This document shows positions 1-10,400 of a DNA stretch of 64,000 nt, piece by piece. Origin of the DNA: Eutreptiella sp. 'Long Island Sound 2002' (Eukaryota; Euglenozoa; Euglenophyceae; Eutreptiales; Eutreptiaceae); the NCBI GenBank assembly GCA_964036045.1, contig OZ038387.1:20537348-20601347 (forward strand). The letters are read 5' to 3'. Each line of letters begins with the position of its first letter. Within the stretch, counting starts at the first letter, position 1. A program made the translations under genes and the position numbers. Below the pieces are notes generated by a model, which was not told the DNA's origin, made no database searches, and was given only the letters and a program-made list of their open reading frames with translations.

Positions 1-634
1 CGGCGACTGCACGAGCATTGTTGACAGCGAGCTGGGATGTTTTACGGCTATGGTGGTTAGCGCTGATGTTGAGGGAGCGCTCATGGTGTCTCTGTGGGCT
101 TGCTAAATCTGCAGCTGGGCGGCGGCTATTGCGATCTTATTTTCAAAACACTTGTACGGTGTTTTGTCGTGTGCTTTCCAAGATCTTTTGTACCAAAATC
201 CCAAATCTTGATTTCAAAGAACTCCTGGACGACCCACAATACCGAAGACGGCGCAACCCAATAGCGAAGCAAATAGCTGTAATACGACTTTTCTTTATAG
301 TCCAGAAGTACTGAGCGATCTTGCCTCTTGCTGAGATCGCAATAATCCCATTGCACACTAAGACAAAAGTCACTCAGAATGTGTTCATGCATGCATTCGC
401 ACGTTACATTCCTACAAAATCAGATCTTTTTATAATAAAAATCAGTGCTTTTCCGAAAGAAAACAATGCACAAATCAGTGCGCACGCGTGCCATGCAGTG
501 CCCAAAAAGCGGCATCTGCACCGCAACGCGACAGGATAATATATGGGTTTATGTAACATACATGTGTCAGTACAGCCAAGTACTGAGCGCGATACCTTAA
601 TGACGAAATAGCAGTAAACATAAGGAACCGAATC
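1..634. other. Unassigned sequence left of element A
   Basis: No gene is recognised. On the minus strand this lies just downstream of the integrase end of element A, so part of it may be the A 3' untranslated region or LTR, but no matching second LTR copy is present in the window. A perfect 8-bp inverted repeat CAAAACAC/GTGTTTTG with a 7-base spacer lies at 144..166. The short open frames here look random. Confidence 0.4.
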
Positions 635-823
635 CTAGGGAAAACACAGGCTTTCAGGCTTGTCCTGTCCTGTCCTGAGCTCCCCTTTACACCCCCCTAG
701 ACGGGGAGAACACCGCACGGTGATACGGTGTCCATCCACTGATAGAATCTTGTACGGGCCGAAGTATAGGTCATGGATGGTAGAGCGTGGCCAGGCGGGT
801 AGTCGACTGTGGTGCACCAGCAG
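635..823 (-). pseudogene. Element A integrase C-terminal segment
   Basis: The minus-strand frame reads a basic segment ending in GPYKI and CSPRLGG, the small C-terminal DNA-binding region of a Ty3/gypsy integrase. It is in frame with the preceding integrase fragment but separated from it by a TAG at 824..826, where family context (EGD-W-LLVHHSR) suggests a TGG tryptophan codon. No chromodomain is visible, unlike elements B, D and F. The downstream end is unclear because a G-rich run inside the GG codons (near 686..694) could be either coding sequence or a polypurine tract. Confidence 0.6.
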
Positions 824-1255
824 CTAGTCCCCCTCTTGGTAGGTGGCCGGTACTCGGTGCTTGTTCTTCTTGTTCCACTGACGCTCCCTCACTCTCTGGA
901 GCATAGCCTTGGCCTTGTCCACCTTCGCTTGTTGCTCTTGGACCCATTCACCCACAGAAGAATGGGTGTCCTCTGGATAGGGGGCAGGTAGGAACCACGC
1001 CTGGTGCCCTAGGAATAGCTCATGGGGCGAGTAGCCAGTAGCTGAACTCTCTTGGGAGTTCATCATCAAGGATATGATGGGGAGTAGTCTCACCCAGTCT
1101 CTGGTGCGTTCAGTTTTGCACCATATCCGTACATTCTCCTTGAGGACACGGATCTGTCGCTCACATAGGGGGTTGCTCGTGTGCGAGTAGGGAATCCCCG
1201 TAGACACCTGGACATTGAGGGATCTCAGGACCCTCTTGTACTGGTATCTGAGCAT
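824..1255 (-). pseudogene. Element A integrase core, second half
   Basis: This carries the third acidic residue of the DDE integrase core, the E of NPLCERQ, about 36 residues after the second aspartate, followed by a helix-rich region ending RVPATYQEGD. It is out of frame by one base with the first half. The shift lies at about 1250..1262, between HSDENVR and MLRYQ, so the catalytic core itself is split. Integrase would join element cDNA to host DNA; this copy cannot encode it without correction. Confidence 0.7.
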
Positions 1256-1672
1256 ACTCGTACGTTCTCATCGGAGTGGATCTCCTTGGGCGCCCCATAG
1301 ACACAAAACCAGGCCTCCAGGAGTATCTTGATAGTCTCCTCCCCGGTAATGTGCTTGGTACATGGGAACACCCTGGTAAACCTGGTCAACCCACAGGTTA
1401 CCACGAGGGCGAAGTCATAGCCCCTGAACTTCGGCATCTCCGTGTAGTCCACGTATAGAACACTGTTAGCACAGTGAGGGATGGGCAGGGTCGAGTAGAG
1501 ACCTCTGTCCCTGATATCCCTTGGTTTGCAGGACCTGCACGGCCACTTGTCCACGATAGGCTGGAGGGTTTTCCGCAGTTGGTCGTCAGTCCACGTAGTG
1601 TGGAACCACTGCTTGAACAGCCTCAGGGTACGGTCAGCACCCACATGACCGCTGGACTCATGGGTCCACCCA
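1225..1672 (-). pseudogene. Element A integrase zinc region and core, first half
   Basis: The frame holds the CRSC cysteines of the N-terminal zinc-binding region and the first two core aspartates (YVDYTE and EIHSDEN). It begins after a one-base frameshift near 1672: the preceding frame runs to PALLGG, and shifting one base gives WTHESSGHVGADRT, the expected histidine-rich start of the integrase zinc region. The typical H..H..C..C spacing can be followed only when the two frames are joined. Confidence 0.7.
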
Positions 1673-2090
1673 GCAGCGCTGGGACTCTGTCACTAGGCAC
1701 CACGATGCGGTCCTCGTGCCAGAGGTAGCTCTTGTCCCTCTTCCACTGATCTTGGTTGACCAGGAGGGGTTCAAGGCGTTTCTCCAGGCGCTTGTAGATA
1801 TCCCCAAACTCCTTCAGGTACTCCGATTGTTGGAGTCCATCCAGGGGGCGTATCATCGTCATGTTGAGGTCCAAGTGGACGTTCATACGGCTGAACGCCC
1901 CCTTAGCCAGCGCTTCAGACCGGGCACCAATCAGGGCATCGAAGTTGTTGCGGCTGATGTAGTCTGCACACTCGTTCTTCACTCCCTGGATATGGTGTAC
2001 CGTCAGCCGTAGTTGACTGAGGTAGGTCCACCAACGCCGTAGCTTGGCCTTCTCAGGTGGGGGGCCCTTCTGGAAACTGCGGACCGGTTC
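1623..2090 (-). pseudogene. Element A RNase H tail and RNase H-integrase linker
   Basis: This continues the reverse transcriptase frame after an in-frame TAA at 2091..2093. The first codons read EPVRSF, so the stop most simply replaces a CAA glutamine in CDQEPV, a single C-to-T change. The segment contains the tail of RNase H (HHIQGVKNECADYISRN, the usual connection-domain ending) and a linker that leads to the integrase zinc region. It ends at a one-base frameshift near 1672. Confidence 0.65.
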
Positions 2091-4163
2091 TTAGTCGCAC
2101 AGCCAGACCACAGGGTTACTCCCCAACAGTCGTGCTTGTGAGGATAGCACTAGCATACCCGCGAGCAATTCCTGCTCAAAAGTGGAGTAGTTCCCCCTGG
2201 CCTGGTTCCATTTCCAGTTCCAGTGGCCCAGAGGTACTAGGACCCACTTGTCGTCAGGGTAGCTGTACTTGAGGGTTCCATCTCGGTTGAGACCTTCCGT
2301 CCCCCATTCGGAAATGGCCGAGTCGAACTCCTCCTTCTCTAGTGCTTGCCATTGGAACAACGTTCCACCACCGCCCACATTGCTGGCGTCGGTCACCAGG
2401 ATAATCTCCCCTTGTGCCCTAGGCACGCCCAAGCACTTAGCGTTGGCCACCTTGTCTTTCAGCTCGTCAAACGCTTGTTGCTCTTGTGGGCCCCAGCGCC
2501 AAGTAGTACTCTTCTTGATCAAGTCCGTCAGAATGGCGCTGGTGTAGGTGAAGTTTTTGATATGGCGGCGATAGAAGTTGCACGCCCCAATGAAACTGCG
2601 TACATCATGAAGTCCTTTCTTGGGGTCTTCGTGTCGTACCTTAGCATCCATCAGGGGTTTGGCCTTAGAGGCCGCTGGGGTCCACCACCCATAGCCAACG
2701 TCAAACCCCAGGTACTGCATGGTCTCCTCCATGAACTCACACTTCTCCAGCTTGAGTCGTGTGTGGTTCTCCTGGCAGACCGCAAAGAACTCAGCCAAGA
2801 GGATTAGGTGGTCCTCCTGGGTATTGGTCCCGAGGCATACATCGTCGATGTGAGCTTCCATCTGGGCCCCACGGGATATAAGCTCCAGCACCTTAGGTCT
2901 CCTTCGTAGGATGGACAAGATCTTGTTCATCAGCTCTTGGAATAGAGCGGGTGCGTTGGCCACGCCAAATGGCATGACCTTCCACTTGAACACCCTCCCC
3001 TGAGGGGTGATGAAGGCCAGTAGCTCCTGAGCGTTGGGCGTCAGGTCCACTTGCCAGAATCCGCTCCTCTTGTCCATTTTGGTCCTGTAGCGACAGGAGG
3101 CTATCTTCTCCAGGGTAGACTCCATATTGGGAATGGACCCTGAGTGGTTCAACGTTTTCTTGTTCAGCTCTCCGTAGTGCACTACCAGCCGTTTGGCTGT
3201 AGACCCAGGTTTAGCCACCAGGAAACAGGGGCTGCAGTGTAGGGGGTAGTCCCCGTCCTTGTACTCCAGGACTAGGCCAGCGTCGATACATTCTTGTATC
3301 TGTCGCTCAATCTCGTCGGCCTGCTCTTTAGGAGCTGGATAGGGTCTCCTCCGTATCTTGTGACCCACGAACTCGGGTTTCAGCTTGAGGTCCATCTGTA
3401 CCAGCTTGTCACATGAAGCTGGAGGGGGTAGTTCTCCGAACACCTCCAGATAGGTCCTTATAAGCTTCTGCACCCGCGGGTCCAATAGCTTGATTTTGTC
3501 CCCCATGTCCTCGTCAGAGTGTAAGTTGCTTGTTCCCTGAGTAATAGACGTCGGCAGGTGATCCTCCACCGACTCTTCGCCCTTGGTAGTGTCCTTCAAC
3601 CCTTGGTAGGCATATAGGAGGTCTTGTTCAACCATCTCCGATGGACGATGGCAACATAGGCACGCTCGAGGGGGTTCACATACACATTCCTCCGAGAGGT
3701 CGTCCTCCTCTGGGGTCCTCACATGGGCGCCCCACACGCTCTTCATGAGCTTAAGATCTACCTTCCTTTGCCAGGTGGTGATCTTCTGTTCGAGGTCCTC
3801 CTTCAATTGGGTAAGATCTCCCATACGTCCTTGCTTCAGTGGCCATGAACTGCGGGTAGGCTTAGGGTAGCATAGCTTTTTCGCCACCAACTTCCTCTTG
3901 GAGTCCACATACTCCCTTAGCCTGGATCGAGGGTCCAGCTCTTCGTCCACGGGGTCTTCCACCCTCATGGAGAGTAGGGCTTTCAGTGGGGCGACGTACT
4001 CGGCGTTCTCCACTTCCTCCACACAGGTCTGCACGAAGAAGGCGTCGTGCTCAGTTTCGTCATCTGAGTGGATAGAGCTAGGTAGCTCGGATAGTCCACA
4101 CTCAGAGACTCCATCAGGAACAGGTACATGGCAGGGAGAGTTGGGGGCGTTGGTGTCAGTCAC
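2091..4163 (-). pseudogene. Element A reverse transcriptase and RNase H
   Basis: A 690-residue open segment. An acidic leader of about 200 residues is followed by a Ty3/gypsy reverse transcriptase: LVVHYGELNKKT (motif 2 region), MDKRSGFWQVDL, KWKVMPFGVANAPALFQ, and the catalytic box written HIDDV instead of the usual YVDD/YIDD. RNase H follows with ILVTDASNVGGGG (first acidic residue) and YSTFEQELLAG. A TAA interrupts RNase H at VVWLCD. The parent element appears to have encoded PR-RT-RH-IN in gypsy order. This reverse transcriptase is clearly a different lineage from that in element B. Confidence 0.85.
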
Positions 4164-4346
4164 GACGTACTCATCTCCTCCGGCTATAGTGTCAATAGCA
4201 TCTTGAGGTCGTAGTCAATCCTTCTAGTCACCCAAGGCGAGTCCATCGCTTTCTCGTTGTATAGCCTTTTTTTTTTTTGCACTGAACGGCGCCTTTTGTG
4301 GCTGGCCAGGCCCAGTCTCGTTGTATAGCCTGGACCAGAGTCGGGT

Positions 4347-4743
4347 CTAGATCCTCCCAGGGGATGGAGGTAAGACCTCCGTCCACCACGCCGAGCATAC
4401 TCCCCCATCCGGGTTTCCGAATAGGCGTCTTACGCCCCAGAGGCCATAGATGGCTTCATCAGGTAAACGAACAGAGCTGATAGTCAGCCTGTCAAGGAGG
4501 TTTCGCCATACTCGTTGCCCCCATGGGCTCCCCAATCGGGGGAACACAGGACCATACGGGAACATTCCAAGGCCACCTTGGTCAGGACCTTCCCCAGTTC
4601 ACTGAACCTAGGGTTCCCGTAGGCCATCCCGAAAGAGGGCCAGTAAAATTTGTAGCTGCCGTTCTTCCCCTTGCTGCAGTAAAGGTCCAGTACATGCTGC
4701 TTGTCGCTGGCGAACAACTCCACATTCAGGTCTTCTCTAGACT
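4347..4743 (-). pseudogene. Element A PR-RT linker with Dam-like domain remnant
   Basis: Between protease and reverse transcriptase, minus-strand frames read ELFASDKQHVLDLYCSKG, then GNPRFSELGKVL, then SRMVLCSPDWG. This matches in order and spacing the D-x-FA / NPPF / LVVPLW pattern of the linker domain in element B. The tetrapeptide is NPRF instead of NPPF. At least one frameshift (near 4500..4565) and a TAG near 4743 break it, and the stretch from there to the reverse transcriptase frame (4164..4346) is also shifted. A degenerate phage-Dam-type methyltransferase fold is an inference. Confidence 0.5.
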
Positions 4744-4845
4744 AACCCAACTCCTTCAGACCTTGGTCTAGGACTTCCCCCAATAGTTGATAGTCCTCAG
4801 TTTTGGAGGCCGCCATCATGTTCGAAGGCTCCTCCTTCGATAGCC

Positions 4846-5284
4846 TCAGGTAGCTCGAGGTATGTTCCGACTGCTCCAGTGGCACAGACTCTCTCCCACT
4901 GCCGTGGCCACGTAGAGGAGGTAGGGCGCTTGCAGCGTCAGGGATTTCATCTGGGAGTGCTGCACAAAGAAGTCAGCCCCCAATACAAAGTCGAAGGCCT
5001 CAGTGTCCATCACATAGAACCGATGGGCGATAGTCCGGGAGCTCATAGGTACCTCCACTTCACAGTTCCCGCAGCTGTGCACCACATGTCCATCCCCCAT
5101 TCGTATAGCCGCGGTGGTCATGGTGTTCTTCAGGCTCCCAAAAGGCAAAATTTTCTTGGCCACTATAGATATGGTGGCGCCAGTATCCAATACCCCCAGG
5201 TATTCACGACCCCCTAGTCGGATACACACCCAAAACACCAGGTCCTGGGCGCTACCGGAGCGTCCCTGTCAGAACTCTGCCGGA
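4846..5284 (-). pseudogene. Element A retropepsin
   Basis: The protease active site reads VLDTGATISIV, followed by a flap-like region and FDFVLGADFF, the usual second conserved block of retroviral-type aspartic proteases. The true upstream sequence is not the adjacent LTR of B but the gag fragment beyond 16067. With B and one copy of CAGGT removed, the gag frame runs through ...EVTCPAEF, meets a TGA (near 5274), and continues in the same frame into DLVFWVCIRLGG and the protease. Confidence 0.75.
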
Positions 5285-5289
5285 CAGGT
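5285..5289. other. Target site duplication of element B (left copy, CAGGT)
   Basis: CAGGT directly precedes the TG that starts the left LTR and is repeated immediately after the CA that ends the right LTR at 16067..16071. Five-base duplications are normal for Ty3/gypsy integration. This pair proves that B is one intact insertion into A. Confidence 0.95.
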
Positions 5290-5823
5290 TGAAAGTGCTG
5301 CCCTGGGTCGATGTTTGTGCCGGAGGGCTCGGGGCCGGCAAGACCAGTGGGGCAGGCACGCGAGGAGTCTCCCTGGATGTTGTTATTGGGGTCAGAACCG
5401 GATACTCGAACACCAACGGAGGCGAGAGCAGCTACAACTGAAGCAAGGTCCATGCTGATTGTGGTCCGGCAGAAAATCCCAGTCTATGAAGAAAATTGAC
5501 GCGGATTATTCTATGCACATCTGAGTGTCCATATCTGTCTGAAAAGATTTAAATAAATCAGATTATGTAAAAAAGTTTGGCCGATCTGGCCCGCGAGCGC
5601 GCGTCAGCGGCAAATGGCGATTCCAGCTAAATGATCCGAACGCGGCGGATTTACGGGGAATGGACCGCGGAATCAAATCCGGCATATCAGAAATATATAG
5701 GAAATATCCTGAGACTGAGCTGCGAGGCGGCGATTCCGCCGAAGCAAAGAAAATGACCAAAATGTAGCCAATCTGGGTTAGATCAGTGAAAATCTGAGCA
5801 GATGGGGGTTAGCCGCACTTACA
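5290..5823 (-). repeat. Element B 3' LTR
   Basis: 534 bp, TG...CA with imperfect inverted ends (TGAAAGTG / CACTTACA on the plus strand). It differs from 15533..16066 at six positions by eye; five of these fall in the 164 bp that correspond to the start of gag. It contains AT-rich sequence (TTTAAATAAAT near 5548) and repeated CCGCGGAAT-like GC motifs. Because gag starts inside the LTR, this copy carries a useless gag start that runs into A sequence. Confidence 0.95.
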
Positions 5824-5833
5824 CTCCCCCTCC
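5824..5833 (-). promoter_or_regulatory. Element B polypurine tract
   Basis: On the minus strand GGAGGGGGAG is directly followed by the LTR start TGTAAGTG. A purine run touching the 3' LTR is the standard RNase H-resistant primer for plus-strand DNA synthesis. Confidence 0.9.
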
Positions 5834-7479
5834 AAAAACACACTGGGGTGTGTCGCTACGTCAACGAAGAACGTAGTGCGGGTAAGTCCCAGAAAAAAAT
5901 AGAAATGTATCCCCGATCGGGCGAAATCTGCTTGATCTGACCTGATTTGGGCTGAATTGGCACTGAATCAGGATGGATGAACCTGAAATGAGACAGAATG
6001 AGAAGTGACGAACAGTCCTCCGTGCAGTAAAACATTCGGTTAAGGGCTAGGAAGCATGTAAACGTATCGAGAATCGATACCAAACCATGCACTGGTTGAG
6101 AATGAGGTAGATTATTGGTGGATTGAGTGGGGGAATCAAGAAATGGAGTGACATCTCAGCGCTCTGGCACAGTTTCGCTGTCGCGGGCACGCTACGGTGT
6201 CCTCGCCGAACTCTACATCGTGTTATTCCCGCTTTTCTCGTTCTGAAAAGTGCAGCATGTGCTTCAGATTTGGCGCATCTGGCGGATGATCACAAGATTC
6301 AGGAAGATTGGGAATTAATTTGGGCAAAGATGAAGGAGATGAAGCAATCACAGAGAGGGAAAACAAATGCAGATGTAGTCTACAGACCCTAAGTGTACAG
6401 AAAATCATAAGCGTCAACGAAGTTAGGCAAGGCCGTCGACAGATCTTCGAGGAATGAGAGGAGATGATAAGGAAATCAACTTAAACTGTCCTACAATGAG
6501 GCAAATTCATGAGATGGAGGTGAAATGAAGCGGAATGTCTAGAACTGAAACTACTAACATCTTCGTTTAGACTAAAGTTAATATATATTGTCGTTTATTC
6601 AGCTCAGTTATGCTTTCCGGCACGTTGGTTCGCGAGCATCCAACAGATTCTATCCAAATGTGGATCATGTGATGATGCATCATGATGGGACATGCTGGCC
6701 CTGGATCCTTGGCATGTAACGCGCCGAAGGTTCGCTGAAGGCGCTTTACTGACAGTATATAACTGAGAGACACCGAAGAGTCCTTTATTTACAGTGGCGG
6801 CGGTGTCAATCGACTTGGACAAGACCAATCTTTCGAATGAGTCCCACAAGACACTTGGATTCACCATTTTCGACAGTTTCTGGTCGGATTGAGCTCACAT
6901 TGACGTGTGCCAAAAATACAACGAAGCTTACGGACTTCAGAGGTTGCTGTTAGAAGTCCCTAGAGCTCCTATCTGAAGGTTGTCTGAACAATTGACGTCT
7001 GGGTTTTGCACAACAGTGGCAGAATGATGGACAAACCTGAGGAATTCAAGGTAAATTTGAGGATCCTGGATCTGAATCTGGACTTTGGCTTTCGCATCAC
7101 GGCAAATGAAGGTAAGATCTGAGTTCCTGGCGTCGCATCTGGTGCAGCCAGTACTACAGGGGGTGCCTGTAGGGGTGAACGTCGCTGGCCAGCGTTTTGA
7201 TTATGTACATTTGCTTCCATCTGCACGAGTAGCCAAATTCCAAAGATGCACAGACCAACAGAGACAAGATTACCCCGAATCTGCCTGAATTAAGCCTGAG
7301 TTTGGTTTTTTCTGAACACGGCAGCACACTCCGTCAGCGTATCTACGCCTTGTCTGCCGAACGGAGACCAAAGAAAAGTTGATTGACGTCAAATTATCAA
7401 ACATTTGCAGTTCTCCACATCATGATGTAATCAGGAAAAATGAACAGTGGATTGAGCAGAATGTGGTGGGATGGCTTCC
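5834..7479 (-). other. Element B 3' non-coding region
   Basis: About 1.65 kb between the pol stop and the polypurine tract. Only short unrecognised open frames occur on either strand, and none resembles an envelope or accessory gene. It begins (minus strand) just after the pol tail and includes AT-richer stretches such as the one near 6560..6600. I see no repeat or RNA gene in it. Confidence 0.6.
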
Positions 7480-10400
7480 TCAATTCGGCCAAGCACGAAT
7501 ACATGTGACCACCAACCTGTCTGGTCGGGCCCTCGTACGGCTTGGACGCTGCAAATCAGCGGCCGAACTTGAGGCTTGGTCCTCATTTGGCTCCTGGGCT
7601 GGCCTGACCGCAGGAGGGGGGATCGACGGATCAGCCCTGGAATGTGGCGGATGAGGGCCGTAAAAGGCTGGATCTCGATTCACCACAGGTCTTTTTCCGT
7701 CGCTCTCCACTTGTCTGTCTGGTTTCGACAAACAGTCTGTCAGCAGTACGCCAATTTCGGGGTGCTTCTTCAGGAAGTCAATGAACCCCTTGGTGTACCC
7801 ATGGACAAAAGAATGGGCTGGTTCCCAGTTGTTGTGACTGGAATCAAAACCCCTCCACTCACACAGAAATTCCCATTCGCCCTTGGCGTCACGTCTTGCT
7901 TCAACGATCCTCTTGAGTTCGTACTTCCCCCCTTCGATGACCCGATCAGACAAATGTTTCGCAGTCCAAAAAAGGGGTTTAACTCGATCCTTGGGGGAGG
8001 GGATCTCTCTCTTGAGGCGATCGCCCGAAACGTCAATTTCCCTGCTGACATCCACACGAATCCTCCACCTGTTCTCACCAAGACGCGCTGTAACAGCGAA
8101 TGGCCCCTCCCACAAGGGAAGAAGCTTGTCATCTCCGTCCAGGGTGGTTTCGGATTTTCGAAGCCAAACTCGATCATCGACTTCAAAATTGTGGGGGTTT
8201 TTTCGACCTTGATTCTGAACCCAAAGCCAGTCAGCTTGATGCTTTTCGATTAATTTCGACACAGTTTTATCTGCTCGTTGGACGTCGTCCAAAAACAACG
8301 AAGCATCTTTACAGGGGCGAGGATTATTCAACGGCATGTTCCACCAACACTTCTTTCGTCCAAAGACAATTTCATTTGGAGAAAGGCCATGGTACAAAGG
8401 CGTGTTGTGGTAACGGCGAAGCAATGCGAAGAGAACTTCGAGCCAGTGGAAATCCTTCTCACTCGCGAGCTCCTTACGAAGCATATTTATAAGTGAGCGG
8501 CCGGCTCTTTCGCCAGGCAGCGCTCGATGCGAGTGGATTTCACATCGGAGGTGGTGGATTCCAAGGCGAGCACATAGTTCCCTCCACCATTCGGAGGTGT
8601 ACTCTTTGCCTGAGTCCGTTACCACCTCGGATGGGACGTCCCAACCTCCCATCCAGGTCTGCGCGCACCATTTGGCGGCAGCCTTGCCAGTCATCGACTC
8701 GATGTTGCAAGGGAACACCTGCATGTAGCCAGAATGACGGCACTGAATAAGGAGCACACCATTGACTTTTTTGTTAGTCCAATGGCACTCTTCGTCATCG
8801 AGTTCACCGAGATAGAAGAAATCACTGGTGACTCTGTTAAAGAGGCGCTCCGGAATAGGATGAGGCCTCAGATGGCCGTGCTTCTTCGCGCTGGGGGGCG
8901 TCGAGACAGCACATTGGGCACATCCGGCGGCTACTTTCATGCAGTGAGTATATAGCCGTGAGCCAAACAACCTATGTTTAATCATCGACCACAGTCGACG
9001 GCCATGTGTGTGGGGGGACTCCCATTTATGCCACCAGTTTAACACTCGGGGGGCCAGGGCGTCTGGTACGCACAATTTACCCTCCATCCACAGCTTCCCC
9101 CCATCCAACGAATACTCAGGAAAAATCCCATCCTTGTGAGCATCTTTGGATTTGAGATTTCCAAAGACCTCTTTAAACATGGGATCCTGCAGGTAATCGG
9201 ACGTCCAGTCACGGATTATCAGGGAATCTTTAGGCAGGGGTGGAGTTTTGGCCGGATCTCGACGCTTAATGCCCTGGATCAACCGAAATCGACTTACTCG
9301 TCGGGTATAGTCAAACCGTTTCACACTCCCTGAGGAGGGATCGGTGACCTTTTCCACGACTTTCAGTGTTTTGGTGCAGATCTCATGAGCATGCGCCGGA
9401 TCTGAGATGGCCGTGATGTCATGGCACGGTAATGCGTGCTGTTTAACAGCGCACTGCATGCATGCACGTCGAATGAGTTTCTTTTCTTCTTGATCCCACT
9501 CGATTATTACATGGCGGTCCTGCTCCGTACCATGGATGTTGGTACTTTGCAGCCCCTCTGAGGCGGGGTAAGCCCATCGGCTCAGAGCATCCGCTACCGT
9601 GTTGTGTTTTCCAGGCAAATACGACACATGGAGGTCAAACAGAGAGAGAAATTCGTGCCATCTGGCCCGTTGACCAGCTGGGCTCGCGACAGTATCAATG
9701 TGTTCGGTGGCCCAATACTCCAGAGATCGATGATCCGTCAGGACCTCGACTCGATTGGTGCCAACCCACGATTGGTACTTTTTTAGAGCGCAGATTATGG
9801 CGTACGTTTCTTGCTCACGCGGCGACCATTGCATTTGGCGTGGGGCTAGCTTCCGAGACCAAAATGCAAGAGGGTAATGATCGCCGGTGGCTTCATCAAC
9901 CTGTTCAAGGACAGCTCCGATCGCATACCTAGAAGCGTCGGTTCTAATGTAGAAGGGTCGGTCGAATTGGGGCACATGCAACGTGGCGACTTCGCAGAGG
10001 GCCGCCTTCAAGTGATGGAAGGCCTCCTCGCACTCGTCAGTCCACTTGACACGAACCTTTGAACCTGCCTTGCCCGCATCTCTCCCTACCTTCAATAATT
10101 CAGTGAGGGGCGCAGCAAATTTGGCATAATTCGGCACAAAAGTGTGGTAAAAATTGCAACAACCCAGGAATCCTCTCAACTCCGTGATCGTCTCAGGGCG
10201 CTTCCACTTCTGAATAGCGACGAGCTTCCCTGGACTGGGTCGTCGAGTGCCATTCTCTAGGAGAGAACCACAAAATTCGATTGATTTTAAAAATAATTTT
10301 CCCTTCTTTGGCCCACAAATCAGCTGATTGGCATCAAGAATGTCCAAAACTTGGTTCAGCTGCTTCTCATGTAGGGCCACCAGCTCAGCTTCGGTCAGTC

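Noticed and set aside
686-695. Polypurine tract and LTR start of A (AGGGGGG followed by TGTAAAGG on the minus strand)
   Set aside because: The G run coincides with the Gly-Gly codons of CSPRLGG, and no matching LTR copy exists in the window.
5214-5453. Small gag gene next to the A protease
   Set aside because: Its first 54 codons are the B LTR-encoded gag start and the rest is A sequence read across the insertion junction.
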